From: Udeniomyces pyricola
Taxonomy: Eukaryota > Basidiomycota > Tremellomycetes > Cystofilobasidiales > Mrakiaceae
Assembly: GCA_039545295.1 (NCBI GenBank)
Contig: BCIK01000003.1
Coordinates: 806,001-870,000, forward strand
Direction: 5' to 3'
DNA: 64,000 nt
Part shown: positions 36,801 to 49,224 of the stretch, in pieces
Numbering within the stretch: the first letter of the stretch is position 1
Layout of the letters: every line of letters begins with the position of its first letter
Position numbers and translations under genes: made by a program
The notes under the pieces: model-generated
What the model was told of the DNA's origin: nothing
Seen by the model: the letters and a program-made list of their open reading frames with translations, nothing else
The model's database searches: none

Positions 36801-37076
36801 GGGGAGGAAATGATGATGGGCGCTGAGAGCGATGGAAGGATGCCTAGCTGAGCCAACGCGCGGTCCGTCGAGCACGAGGGCTCGGGAGAGGACGCTGGTG
36901 ATGAGATGTGTTGTAGCAGAAGAAGACACTGGCCAGACAAGCGAATTGATCCAAGAGGAAAGGCGGCGAGGGAGCAAGCCAAGAAGGAGCAAGGTGAAAG
37001 GAAACGCACTGCCTTGACCTGACGGCGCTGGGTCGTTGATGGAGAGCTTGTCGGCCTGCTCTGCGAGGTCAGACAT
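33845..37076 (-). CDS. PBS2: MAP kinase kinase Pbs2 of the HOG osmostress pathway
   Basis: Phosphorylates the Hog1 MAP kinase in response to osmotic stress. Eight exons in phase: 37076-37010, 36624-36278, 35793-35438, 35340-35151, 35005-34732, 34621-34497, 34349-34123, 34025-33845; 588 aa. Residues 1-256 are low-complexity (Ser/Pro, then Gly/Ala/Met-rich) with PxxP stretches such as [14 protein letters not shown] that could dock SH3 proteins (inference). The kinase domain has [10 protein letters not shown] (glycine loop, 296-305), K320 in [30 protein letters not shown] (408-417), DFG (430-432) and the activation segment SLAKTNIG with S440 and T444, the sites used by the MAPKKKs in yeast Pbs2, then [30 protein letters not shown] and [15 protein letters not shown] identify Pbs2 rather than Ste7 or Mkk1. 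The first intron carries a poly-G run. Confidence 0.95.
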
Positions 37077-37560
37077 TTGGATGGGTGTAGATGTGGATGG
37101 GTGTGGGTGTATGCGTGAGTGGGTGTGGATGGAGGTCGATGGGAGGGGGGTGATGTTGGTGGGCGATGATGATGAGGCTGGACGTGATGAATCGTTGAGA
37201 CGACTGGGGATTGGATATTGGCAGGTGGAGTAATGAGGAAAGGCTTAAAGGACTTGACTGCCAGTCCAAGCCAGTCGATTCAATATTCCATCCGTTTATT
37301 TACACAAATTTATATATCACAATCATCATCATCATCCATCTTCACGATATACAACAGTTACAGTAGCTAGAACCCAAGTTGTTGTACGTACAACGATCCA
37401 TACAATTCTCAATCTACTGCAGTACTATTACTTGCTCATTTAAATCGGCCATACATGATATATCATATCATCCAGCTAGCTACTTACCTTGTGCCCATTG
37501 ACACCTCAACCGTACCGTTTTCGCCTCTTTCCCTCCTTACAGCCAGCGTGCGACTACCCT
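37077..37560. promoter_or_regulatory. Divergent promoter region of PBS2 and TRM732
   Basis: 484 bases between the two starts. It has a (GTGTGGATG)-like direct repetition just upstream of PBS2 (about 37079-37135) and AT-rich stretches around 37300-37470. No gene. Confidence 0.45.
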
Positions 37561-40500
37561 ATGGCCATCCGAAAACCCCCTTCACCAGAGGACACCCTTC
37601 GGGTCGACATTGCCAAAGGAAACCCCCAAGACCTCCTCGTTTCGAAACCGAATCAGTCTCGGTATGATTCGTTGCTTCAACCATGCTCACCCAACGATCC
37701 CTTTGACTCCTTGCTCCGACCATATCCTTGATGTTAACACTCAGCTCATCGTCTATCTGCTCTTTATCGTCTCACGTTCGTGTCCAATTATTCTCACCTC
37801 CCCCGATGCCTCCTTTGGTGCGTTCAGCACAAAACTCGAGCAGGCCCTCGACCTCTCCTTGACGACCCCCTCATCGACTACGCCCTTGAGCCAGGAGCAG
37901 TCCAGCCTTCTCGCAACCGTCTGCAAGCAGCTTGTCCTCTTGAATGCCTCGAATCTGACCCAAGATAGTCTGCCGTCGCCATCGCCATCGCCAGTGCCAT
38001 TGACGACGACGACGACGACCGGAGCAGGGACCGACGCGACCAAGCTCGTCGCGTCTCTGCTCTTCTCCGAGGCGAAGCAACTCGACATGGCAGTCAAGCT
38101 CGGACGATCTATCGACGCGTCCCATAAAGGCATCTCATCTCAAGCCCTCATTGCCCTCGAGGGGTACATCGCCTTGTCCAAGGCAATTGGACAACCCCTC
38201 GAGAGCCTAGCTCAGCGATGTGTTGCTTCTCCTCTCCTTGCTAAATCCGCCATTCAGACCCTGACTCTTCTCATTCCGACCTTACCTCCGACCACTCTGA
38301 CTACACTTTCACCGACGCTCATGACCGATCTTCTCAACAGCTTCTCTGATCGTCATCTCTCTCAAGCCCGGGGCAAGCTTGTAGCTCAACTCATCCTCGC
38401 CCAGCTCCAAGCGGAGCCCGCCGAAACTCAGCGTCTCCTTCTTTCGACCCTTCTGGGCTATAACGACGTCGAGCGGTTCAACATTGCCGCATTTACTCTG
38501 CGGCATGTCTCTGAACAGAAAGCATCCTTTCTCGTTGACCTCTCGTCCCTCCTCAACCATGAACCTAGCTTTCTCTCTCATCCCAGTCGGCAAGAGACAT
38601 TTATCACCATCGCCACACTCGCCAACTCCCTCTCGCAGTGTACAGACATTTCCGTCGACTTGGCTCCTTCCTCTTCTACCCCAATTCTCTCGACATCTTC
38701 GACATCTACTCTTACAACTACAACGACCATTCCCCGCGTCTTCCTTGATCGAGACATGATTGCAGCTTGCCTCTCTCACCCTTCGCCCTCAGTCAGGATA
38801 GGTGCCTTTTCTCTCATCACCGACAAGATGAACTCTTCCTCGCCTCTGTCCTCCATAGAGGCCTCTCTCGTCAAGGAATTTCTTGAAATGAATAGCAACA
38901 GTGGAGAAAACGAGTGCGTTCCTTTTCTTACAGCTAATGACCGTATCCCAAAACATATTGACGAAAACCTGATCGTGCTCAAAATTTAAACCCCTCCCCC
39001 CCCCCCCCCCCTCCCCCCTCCTCGTCACTTTTGGTTGGTATCGCTTGTAGGACTCGTCATCAGATCGTACATCGCGTCACCAAACTCCTCGTCCGAATGA
39101 GAGCAAGTTGCTTCGCTGTCGATCGAGATTTCGTCAAGCTTTCCGGACGAACCGAGCGAACGCCGGCGGAGGATCAAGAGCTGAGCGAAGCTCGAGTAGC
39201 AGTCGCCAGATCCCGAGATCTCTTGGGCGTAAGTATTCATTAAACGCACCTTTTCAAAACCAACGTTGCTCTTACAGCTGATGCCATAGTTGATTGACTT
39301 TCTGAACCTTTTTCACAGTGGCTCACCTCCCATCTGACCTCTCAACTCCGACCGCTCGCATCCTTTCCTCGAACGATCCTGTCACTCCGTTTAATCGATC
39401 TTTTGTGCACATCGGGTCTCTTCTCCGATATCGTCCCTCACCCGACAGCCGTCAAGGTGGCAACTCCTTGGCCTTTCGAAGCCCGGTTCTTTGACGAAAC
39501 GGTCGTAAAGGCTTTGATCAAGTGCTTAACTAGCACATACGGAGAAGTAAGAACTGTCGCAGCTGATTTGTAAGTCATCCTTCGTACGCTGGCACTGGTG
39601 CGTTGTGTCCTAAGTGCGGTGCTGCGAGGCGATTGATTACTTATTGCGATGATCACGCTTTTTATACGTTATTCAGGTTGGAGCGGAGTGCAAGCACCCT
39701 GCCAGGCTTGGATAGTTCCGAGAGCCTCGATCAACTGGAATCCGAGGCATTCGATCTTAGTTGCAACCCAAGAGGAAGCGAGAGCAGCGGTGGTGCCCTT
39801 GCGCTGCGGCTCGTCTGCAAGCTGAGGTTTGGGACCGACCAAGCGGGCCAAGGTGAGAGAGGGAAAATGGCAATTTTGCGTTTAGTAGGCTTGTTCTCTG
39901 ATCAGGTTGGCTGATTGAGGATATATGGTATTTCGAAGCGACGTTTGTGTCGTCCATCCTTGATCAGGTTCATGAACGACTGGAGGCTTCCAAAGCCGAT
40001 ATTGTCCGCGCGGCTCGGGATCTGCCTGTTCATGGCCTCCTCCAGCTTCTTCAGTCAGTGTTCCAGACTTGAGTCTTAACTCGTTCAAGTTATCAGAACA
40101 CTATCTTACCTCTCCATCTCTTTTTTTTTTTTCATTCTCAATAGAGAAACCTTGATTCGTGTTCATCCTTCGCCCGAGACCCACGTTCTCTGGCAGCCTA
40201 TCTTCCAACGAACGCTATCTCTAGTCCATGCCGTGTGGAACAGTACCCGCGGTGTCCTCTCTGCTTCTCCCGCGGAACACAGCTCAGAAGATGCAGTCGA
40301 TCATGAGGAGGCACGGGCTCTGTTGGCTATCGAGGCTAGTGGGAACAGCCAGGGTGAGGACGGAGAGGGTGGCGTGGGATTGAGGCATCAGATTGTTCTG
40401 AGTTGGGCTTGGAGAGCTATCAAGGAAAGCAGGTCCGTTGATCTCACATCTCTCGTCTTTGGTTTACCAAGAGATTTCTACTGGAGTCATCCAAATTTGC

Positions 40501-43500
40501 TGCCAAATCCATGTTGACTTTGTACGCTCGCTCTTGATTGGTTTTCCTTCAGCACGCTGCTATCGACCATCTTTACGTCCCCCCTGCGACTGGCCTCTCG
40601 ATCCGCAACCTCCTCGCCCTCCCTTTGGTCACAAGACGACCTTAAGATTGCCGGCGCTCACTTTGTCACCCTCCTTACCGAGATTCGGCATCCAGGCGTT
40701 TTCCTCGCCATTTTCCCGAACTACGCCGAGGTCGTGGGGGCCATTGTCAAGTTCGGTGGGGCAGAGGCGAAGAAGCTTCCAAGAGAATGGCTTCAGGTGA
40801 GAAAGGGGTTGAAATTTCATTGACGGAAAAGTCCTCAGATTCGGTCGTTTGTGGTGTCGTGTCCAGTTTTTTTTTTCTCTTTGTTCTCATGCGTCCGCAT
40901 CCTTCCTTCCTCTATCAGGCTCACATTGCCGCGCTCAATGTCGACCAACATACCTCTGGACGCCGATCGGCTGGACTTCCTTATGGGGTTTTGAGCGTCA
41001 TGATCTCGGAGCCAAGCGTTGTCCAAGAAGGCTTCGATGAAATTTTCAAGCTCGCAAGGAGTCCGGTTGAAACTGTCGTTGTTGCTGCCGTCAACACGCT
41101 TCAAGTATGCAGTCTGTCATTACCACCTCTTCTTTTCCCTTGATCCTTTGGGCTGATACGGGCTTAATGATTTTTTTTGGATTGCTTGTTGTTGTGATTA
41201 GGTATTGCTGTCGGATGCCAAGCTATCCGGCTCGTTCCCTGTGTATTTCGAGGAAGCCGTCATCATCGCACTTGATTCCATGCGATCTCTCAGTTGGGCA
41301 GGTGAACACAATATGCTTTCATATTCTCTCGCCTTTTCCTTCGAGTCATGATCTGTTTATAGACCTACGAAGATGCGTAATCATACTAGCCCATCATGAC
41401 TGACGACAGTTGATTCTCGTTCTTAATCTCTTTTCTTTTTTTTTTTTTTCTTTTTTTTTCTTTCTATCTTCGCCAACACCTTCGCATCATCAACCTTGCA
41501 CTAAGTCCGAAATGTTGGCCTCCTTCTCATTGGCAACCTCGTCAAGCGTGCGTTTGACCAAAAAAGTCAAGACGTCGAGTCTTACAGCTTCCGACAAGAG
41601 GCTTCCGTGTGGTTTGCTCAGTATCCGAAGTTGCTGCCGCTGTTCGTCAGCGTTCTAGAGAAGGACGAGACGGAGGTGAGTCAGAATGATGATGGGGTGT
41701 GTTGCGGGTGGCTTGACATATCTCTCGCTTCCTCTAGTCGTTGTTGTGGCGGAGAAAGGGCATCGGTAGTTGCAGGACGCGAGGCTGATGTGTTTTTATA
41801 ACATTTATCCTCCACTCATCCTTGGCTCGTTCCACTCAGGGATCCATCTTCGCCGTCCTCCAAATCCTCAAGAACCTTCGTGCCACGGATTCACTCGCGT
41901 CGAACCAGCAAGAAGACATCGTCCGCGCCTTGACGACCCTCGCTGGTAGCAAAAAGCTCGATGTAAGGCGCCTTCGGTCTTTGCTATGTTTTTGAGGCAA
42001 GGCGGGTCGCATCTCATGCTGTTTCTTTTTCTTTTTCGTGCACTCTTTTTCTTTGGGCCTGTGCAGATCCGAGAGGCTGCCGCCGCTGCTTTGCCCGCTG
42101 TTGTTGCTCCATCAAGCATTCCCGAGTTCCTTCCTTTGGCCCTCGAGCATGCCTTGACGACGTCCTCTCAAAACGAGCGCCACGGCCGCCTCCTCCAAGC
42201 TATCGCACTCCTCACATGCTACACCTCCCGCCCTCTACCTGAAGAATTTATTGACGAGCTCGACGAGCTGACGGAAACGCTGCTTTTCGAGAACCCATGC
42301 GGACCAACCCAAGCGCTGTTCCTTCGGTTCCTAACGGTGCTCTCCTCGCGATCACCAGAGACCCAACTGCCGTTCTACTCGGCTCTCATTTACTGTTCCC
42401 AACTCATGAGAAACCGACTTTCGACCGCGACGTCTGTCACTGCTGCACCACCCGGAAACGACGCGCTTCATCTCGCCTCGACACGATTCATCCTCTCCCA
42501 ACCTAGCACGGTCCTCTCATCGGAACTCATCTCGACTCTTCTCGGTCGAGACGACGAAAGTGCCGAGATTACGTTGCTTCAAGCGGAGGACGACTCAGCC
42601 TTGGCCAAGCTTGCGTCGTCGGAGATCTTGACGGTTCGCGCGACGGTGGGGGATTCGATGCGATGTCGTCGACCGGCCCTGAGGTTACTCGCCCGTCGGA
42701 CCGAGCGAGAAGCGTTGTATAGGTTGGATTGGAAGACACTCATGAGCGAGTTTGACGCGACGAATAATGAGCCGCTCAAGGAGGATCTGCTGCCGGTCCT
42801 TGGGAGACTCGTTGGTCGTGCGGGATCAGTGAGTAGTCTCTCCTTTCTGTCGATCTGCTTCTTTTCTTCTTTTTTTTTTGTTACTCGCATCGCCGTCAAT
42901 ACTGGCTTCGGGCTCAAGCAAGCGAGAACGCTGACAATATGTGCCTGTCTGATTTCTCGTGTTCCTTGCATATCTTTGGACATCCTCTGGGGGGTCGGTG
43001 CTATTTTCTCTTCTTCCCTTTCTCCTTATTCGCCGCAGCCGTTCGATACTATCGAGACGACGCTGGATCGTTTGAATGTGGCTTCGGCCGACAACCAGGT
43101 GAGTCATCCTTGGTTCCCCTTTCGTACCTCTATAAGAAGGAGCCAGAAAGGAAAGACAAGAAAAACGTCGCATGACTGACCCTTCTCGTCTCTGCGTTCC
43201 TCTTTCTTTCTGCTTTTCTCTTCTCTGCTCCCCAATCGCAGTCAGAAGATATGCGCCGTGCTGCTTCGATGGCCATCACGCATCTAGCCCCTCGGATCTA
43301 CGCCAACCTAGGGGGTATCATGACGCGGGACTTCATCATATATGCTCTCCGTGGCAAGTTCCAACGGATTATCATTCGACTCCTTCAGTGCGTCGCCGGT
43401 TTGATTTTTTTCTTCATTCTTTTCTTTTCCAAAACATCAAAGGGAAAGAGAGAGGGTTTTTTTTTTTTTTTTTTTCGAAAAGGGGATAGTTACAACAGAC

Positions 43501-44406
43501 AACTGATATTTTCCCTTTTCATAATACTCTTTGATTTATCAACTCTCCTCTCGTTCATCTTGCCTCACTCGCCCTTCTTCAGGGATGATGACTCTTCGAT
43601 CCGGGCAGAAGCCTCGAACCTCGTGACCCGATGCCTGTCCTCGAAAGCGCCGCTCAGCCATGAGCACGCCGTCCGGGCATGGTGGGCCCATTGTTCGGCG
43701 ATCGGCGCGCAGGAAGGGGATTGGAAGAGGTGGTTGTGGGATCAATTGATGGATCGAAAAGAGATTGGTAAGGCCTGACTCATTCATCTCATTCCCCAAT
43801 TCCTCCCCTGTCTTTCTTGCTTTTGGGCTTCTCCTTCGTTTGTCTCTTGTCTTTGACCTGCTGGTTCACCAAGGACTAGTGAGACTGACTTTCTTTCTTG
43901 CCTATCTTCCAACCTGCTCCGTCTTTTCTATCTTTCCAGACGCCGCTCTCGCCACGCTCAATGATCCCGTCTCGACCCTCTTCGCATCCGAAGCCGAAAA
44001 TCGATACATCGAACCCGTCGTGCAGCTCGAAGCTCTTTCCTCTGCTCTTCTCGCCGCTCTCACTTCTTCTTCTTCCGGAAGTCCTACGCCAGATGAACTG
44101 ATGACCGAATTCGAAACGACCCTCTCGATATTCCGGACCGATCGCCTTGCCCATCAATCTGAGGACACGACGACGACGACGTTCCTTGCGGACCCGGCTC
44201 TGACGGGGGTGGTCTTTACCGTGCGGTCGAGGTTCCTATTGGCTCTCTTTGCATTGTCGTCCTCTTCTCCTTCTTCTTCTTCGTCTTGTTCGACAGAAGC
44301 GACCGACGAACTCAAAGGTGTCGCTAGTTCCAGTGACGCGACCGTGGTCGATCGAGCGAGGCTCGATAGAGCTTTCGCCCAGGTCTTTGAGGTCTTGGGA
44401 AACTAA
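37561..44406 (+). CDS. TRM732: THADA/Trm732-type protein with DUF2428 domain
   Basis: Trm732 partners the methyltransferase Trm7 for 2'-O-methylation of tRNA position 32. Seventeen exons, all in phase: 37561-37661, 37828-38913, 39051-39228, 39319-39569, 39677-39852, 39906-40053, 40145-40432, 40553-40796, 40919-41104, 41202-41301, 41506-41675, 41840-41962, 42067-42828, 43039-43098, 43242-43387, 43583-43767, 43940-44406; 1556 aa (yeast Trm732 about 1420). The protein is helical and Leu-rich, as expected for HEAT/ARM repeats. The DUF2428 region (about 600-975) contains FDETVVKALIKCLTSTYGEV just before it, then LSWAWRAIKESS, RRSAGLPYGVLSVM (839-852) and SLSWAVRNVGLLLIGNLV, which are family hallmarks. 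Intron 2 carries a run of about 17 C; other introns have T runs. No enzyme motif is present, in line with a cofactor role. Confidence 0.92.
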
Positions 44407-45235
44407 GCTGGATCTTTTTTCCACAAAACGACACAAGGGCGAGGGGAGGAAGAATGGGGGTGGGTCTTACTTTTCATATATATATATATATCTATGTCTA
44501 TAAACATGAAATTTTTAGTGCTCGGTTCTTTAGATGTGAGGTATGATGATACACGGAGGACCAAAGGGTAGGGAGGGGGGGGGGGGGGGGGGTCGAGCTG
44601 AGAACTGAATCCATACCATGCCATTAATTTAAGCACGATCTTTTCAACTTTCATGAGCTAAATTGGCCTAGCTCAAAAGCACATGATCGACACTGATAGA
44701 AATTGACATGATCAGGCGAGCTCAAGATGAACGGCTCAAACGAAAGGTACTGATATATCGACAACACTGGATCTGCAAACCAAAAAAAAAAATCACGAAG
44801 AAGAGAGATCTAGAATGACTGAGGTAAACATCTAGAGATGAGTCCATGATGGTTCTGCTGTATGCTCGTGCGACGTTCAAAAAGCGAATGGAAAGAAGAA
44901 GAAGAAGAAGAAGAAAGCACAAGAAACCTAGTGCGTTAGGAATGGAAGAGGATAAATGATGTTAAGCAAGCACGTATTAATTAAGTAATAAGTGATAGGA
45001 TGCGCCGACTAGGATGGGTGTTTCGAAACCACCATCGGCCATCCCCTCAAAAGCCCAAGGTTTTCAATTGAAAGAAAGAGAGAAAGGAGGAAAAAATGAG
45101 AGAAGGAAAACAAAACAAAAAAAAACTGAAAAACTGAAGGCCCCCCCCCCCTTTCTCCTCATCACTTATCATCGCGGGTATCAGTCGACTTTCCTGATTG
45201 ATCATCGGGTGCTGATCCCACAACTATCCGATTTT
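44407..45235. other. Convergent intergenic region
   Basis: Between TRM732 and the small secreted protein gene. It has a (TA)n run (about 44477-44491), a poly-G run of about 18 (44575-44592), a GAA repeat (about 44896-44915) and poly-C near 45140-45151. No gene. Confidence 0.5.
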
Positions 45236-46109
45236 TTAAGCTTGGATAGCCCGCTTGCCCTTCATGACCTTCCTCCTCTTCTCCATCTCCTCCGTCGACT
45301 TGATCGTCTTGGCCGGCCGACGACTCATCATTTCCTCGAGCTTGCTTTTCTTATCGCTTCGCTTCCGGGCCGAGGCACCGCAGGACGTCGCGGCCGTATC
45401 GGGGCAACCTGAGATGTCTCCGTTGTACGTGAGAGCGCCCGTACTCTGTATCGTTGGTAACGACATAGGAAAGAGAAAAGGAAGGAGGGGAGGAAGAAGA
45501 AAAGGTAATGAATGAGATAAACGTGAAGAGATGAATGAAGATCAGTCAAAGCGAACGCGAGACATCGGGTCAACAATCGGAGAAAGAAGCCTTTCTCAGA
45601 TGAAAATCATTCCGACACGAGACGAACCGAATCGTAGTCACATCGGTAGGCCAAAACCGTCTCTTCTGGTGAATCGGGGTAACTGAAGTGAAAAAAAATA
45701 GGTACCCGCCGAGTCTCATCCCTCTCGTCAGTTTCAGTTAGGAGAAGAAAGAAGGTGGCGAATGCTCAAAGAGGGAAAAGTGACAATGAACAAAGACTTA
45801 CTAGCAGATGGGGAAGTTACTAGTTCCAGATGTACTCAGTCGGTAGCCCCCCTTGTCGACGGCTGGACAGGCGTAGGTACATCCAGACGGAGCGGCTCGC
45901 GGAGCAAGAGGATGATGAGGGGTCGTCATGCCCAGTACAGAGATGGTAGAGGAGAGGAGAAAAGCGAGGGATACGAGATGATGATGCCTGTTTGATGGGA
46001 GATGATGGGGACGGACGAGAGGACGAAGGAAAAAGAGAAGAGGGGGACGAGATCAGTTATGCAACGCGTTCGGAACGTTCGATGGAGTCGAAAGAAGGTA
46101 GACCTACAT
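45236..46109 (-). CDS. Small secreted cysteine-containing protein with split start codon
   Basis: Four minus-strand exons: 46109-46108 (the bases AT of the start codon), 45987-45802, 45682-45628 and 45445-45236; 453 nt, 150 aa. In the genome ACCATGTAGGT reads ATG-stop, but a GTAGGT donor right after AT and an AAACAG acceptor before G rebuild ATG. This gives a signal peptide MHHHLVSLAFLLSSTISVLG; without the intron the signal-peptide frame has no ATG before an upstream stop. The mature part has six Cys: SGCTYAC, NFPIC, YRCDYDS, SGCPDT, TSCG, with the STGALTYNGDISGCP pattern of small secreted basidiomycete proteins. It ends in a basic Lys/Arg tail (KRRKVMKGKR). Function unknown; a cell-surface or effector-like role is only a guess. 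Exon phases 2-4 agree. Confidence 0.75.
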
Positions 46110-46464
46110 GGTGAGCAATGGACTGGAGATGGCGAGGAAAGAGGAAGGTAGAGGAGCTGGTCTATCCGGAGGAAGTACTGATGAGTGGTTGAAGAGAGAA
46201 AAGGAAGGAAGGCCAAACTCTTTATACTTTTCAAGTATCAGTCTCGGATGTTTGTTTTCCGTCGTCGAAAGGATCTAGTACCAAGCCATAGGACCGTTGT
46301 CAGAACGCGTCCAGAGGCGACGCGGAAGATTTTTTCTGCAGGTTGTATGGTGAGACGAAGCCTGCGCGCGTCGGAAGTCTTAGCCGCATCACGACTCAAG
46401 TACATCACATGCCAAATTCCGAACGTGCCAACGAGTTAATCTTACGGCTTGTAACTTGTCGCGT

Positions 46465-46522
46465 GTCGTGATGTAGACAAGTCGTGATGTAGACAGGTCG
46501 TGATGTAGACAGGTCGTGTTGG
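46465..46522. repeat. 16-bp tandem repeat, about 3.4 copies
   Basis: Three copies of GTCGTGATGTAGACAR at 46465-46480, 46481-46496 and 46497-46512, followed by a partial fourth. Function unknown. Confidence 0.9.
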
Positions 46523-46558
46523 CCATTCGATATATGATTCCTACAAGTCGATGATGCC

Positions 46559-46588
46559 AAGGCCAGAAGCATCAAGGCCAGAAGCATC
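46559..46588. repeat. 15-bp direct repeat, two copies
   Basis: AAGGCCAGAAGCATC occurs at 46559-46573 and 46574-46588, followed by related GGCCAGGCGCCAGAAGC. It is close to the 16-bp tandem repeat. Confidence 0.9.
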
Positions 46589-48366
46589 CAGACCAGGCCG
46601 CCGGCCAGGCGCCAGAAGCTTGGTCGACCAAATACACCGGCCTGTGTTGGTTATGATCACAGTGGACCGAGATGTGAGAGGAATTGGATCGATGGATCGA
46701 CGCCGGGTACGTCGGGCCTCGACATTCGACGTCTGGAAGTACCGCATATTGAATAGGAGAATGGCCAGATCGGTCAGATGTGAAGGGACTGGCGACTAGT
46801 GAACGTGGAAAGTGGAACCTTGAAGCGCTATAAACGTTGAGGAGAACAAAGAAAGCTCCGGGTCATGCGAAAGCTTTGGAATCGTTCCAATACCGAATGT
46901 CAGCATATGCATGTGCTTTGACCTAACGTCTGTCGGCTGTTGGTCTGGTAACACGTCAACAAGTGAATCTGTTGGTCGGTAATTAGTCTTTACGCTGTAA
47001 GTACGATCGCCAGAGTACAACCCATCTTGCTTCCGCTTCATTCATTCCTTCATGGAGCTCGGAGCTATGGCTTGAAGCTTACAACTTTAACAAGGGGAGA
47101 ATCAAGGAACCTTGATTAGATATCGGATGCCCCTGTGGAACGTGGCGCGCGGAACGTGGAATTCAAGCCTCCAAAGATCCGGAGCTTGCAGATCGTTCGA
47201 GATGACAATCGTGTTATTAGCCGCCAGAGAAAGACTGGATAGAGATGAAATAGATCGGAACGCGGATCGACGTGCTTGCAATTTAGTAGTAGTATGTGAT
47301 GCGATTACAACACCGGGATGGCGAGCTGTATGTCATAGTCAGTGGGTCGATGCAGATCTTTTGACTGCACGTTAATCAGTGTCATGTCGATCTCAGGAAT
47401 GCCTCGACTCCTCCCACTCCATATCGCGCGTATCTGCACATATATCAAACATGTAAGATGGTGGACGGTCGATGGGCAGACTCGAAGCTCGAAGTTTCGC
47501 GTTCTAGATGCAGAGGTATATGCAAGCCGCCAGCGCGCGCAGGCTAGACCCCCAAAGTTCAGAGCTCAGAGGGCCAGACTATCAAGAGGTATGGCCCGCC
47601 TGAAGGCCTGAAGGCGCTGGAGGTCTGGCCTCTGAAGCTTCGAGCGGGCCGAGCTCTCGCACTCTCGCGCTCTGAGATCTGAAGATCTGCTCCGCTCATC
47701 GAGGAAATCGAGGCACCCGCGCACCACCTTCACACTCTGACTCACTCGTGAATGCGTAAATGGGCTGCATCGAGCTTGAACGCCCCGATTCGATCCAAAG
47801 CTTATCGCAGAGAACGTCGTCGTGATGACCTCGAGACCTCGAGGCCTCAAGAACATATACGTACGCGTACTAAGTGAGGTCGAGACATTGACTGAGGTAT
47901 GTTTCTTATTGAAAAAAAAAAAAAAACCCAAAGGCGGCACGGGTCTAGAGCCAGAAGACGCGTCAGTCAAGCAGGCGCGCGCACACCAGCCGCGAGGGCC
48001 AGGATTCGATGTACGTACGGTACGGTGGTACGAAGCTTAAGCGGCTCCCCCTATCAAATATCGACGTCCTGTCAGACACTTGGGATACGCAGCGGCGTGT
48101 GTGTACGTGTGTGCATGTAGGTCCTGGATTGTCTTGGTGCGGTGATGTACGATTGATGATGGACGTACGTACCACATACGTACTGATGGATGGTTGTCAG
48201 CTGGCAGTCGAAAATGACATCCTTCACGTGGTAATATTGCCCTATACGAACGTGAAGCTGCGTGAAGTACTGCGGAATCGAATTTCATGCGAAGCGGAGT
48301 ACGTGATGATCACTGGCTGATCACGCGCAGCCAAAACGCAGCGGCACGGTATGTTTTGACCTGGAT

Positions 48367-48396
48367 CTTAGTCCACCTTAGTCCAACTTAGTCATG
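48367..48396. repeat. 10-bp tandem repeat, three imperfect copies
   Basis: CTTAGTCCAC, CTTAGTCCAA, CTTAGTCATG in tandem at 48367-48396, at the edge of the polypurine stretch. Confidence 0.85.
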
Positions 48397-49224
48397 CCAA
48401 AAAAAAAAAAGAAGAAGAAAAAAGAATTGAAGCATAAGAAGAAAAGAAAACTAAGGGAAGATTGAGAAGTGTGGTATTGATACGAGTACGGCGCATGTAC
48501 GTCCGACCCGACGTTGAGTTATTAATCCTGTATGGTCTGAACGACATTGCAAAAGAAGGAGGAAAAAAAGAATAAAAAAGAGAAAGGGATGGAAGAGGGA
48601 AATCAAAAGGAAGGAAGAGAGAGCAGAAGAAGGAGGAGTGCCGATTTTATGGGAAAATATAATCATGAATGTGTGTGAGTGGGGTGTGCGTGTTGAATGA
48701 TGATGGAAAGTATATGGAAAAAGGTCTGCGAATACGTGCGAGTGACTGCAAAGGAAGGAGAGTAAGGGAAGGATAGATCGATGGAAAAGGCGAGGAAGGA
48801 GAAGAAACAAAAGCGATGACAAGGAGAACGCCTGATTTGAAGGGAAAAAATGGAGGGAAAGGGAAGGAAAGAAGCGAGAAAAGAAGGGAAAGAGCAGAAT
48901 AGGGTCGTAGAAAAGATAAATTGCAAAGAGACTTCCAAGGAAGAAGAAGTGAGAGAGATATGGTGAGAGAAGAAGCAATGCAGACACTGAGGAGATTGAC
49001 GAGAAGAACGAAAAAGAGGAGATATAAGAATGGGAGAAGGCTGAGAGATTGAGGGGCAGGAACAAAAAAAAACGAAGAGGAGGGACACAAGCTTGAAGAG
49101 GGATATTAAAGAAAATGAGAGAAAAAAAACGAAACGCAACACGCGACACAACTTGAGCCGGCGTAGAGGGGAAGAGCATGAGGTGGCTCCAATGATGAGG
49201 GAGAGAGAGGCAGCTGAGGAAAGC

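Larger units (their letters stand above)
46110..49224. other. Gene-poor 3.1-kb region with tandem repeats and a long polypurine stretch
   Basis: No coding region can be supported. It holds short tandem repeats (listed separately), many CGTA/TACG-rich palindromic bits around 47855-48185, clusters rich in CTGAAG/GGCCTGAAG around 47510-47690, a poly-A run at 47917-47930, and from about 48390 to 49150 a plus strand that is almost all A and G. The latter is just downstream of the ASH-protein stop. It might be decayed mobile DNA, but no LTR, terminal inverted repeat or transposase remnant is visible. Confidence 0.5.

Noticed and set aside
46465..46522. Possible CRISPR-like array
   Set aside because: Copies are directly adjacent with no spacers, and the genome is eukaryotic.
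47500..48330. Possible transposon remnant in the gene-poor island
   Set aside because: No transposase, reverse transcriptase, LTR pair or terminal inverted repeat could be found by eye; left as an observation only.
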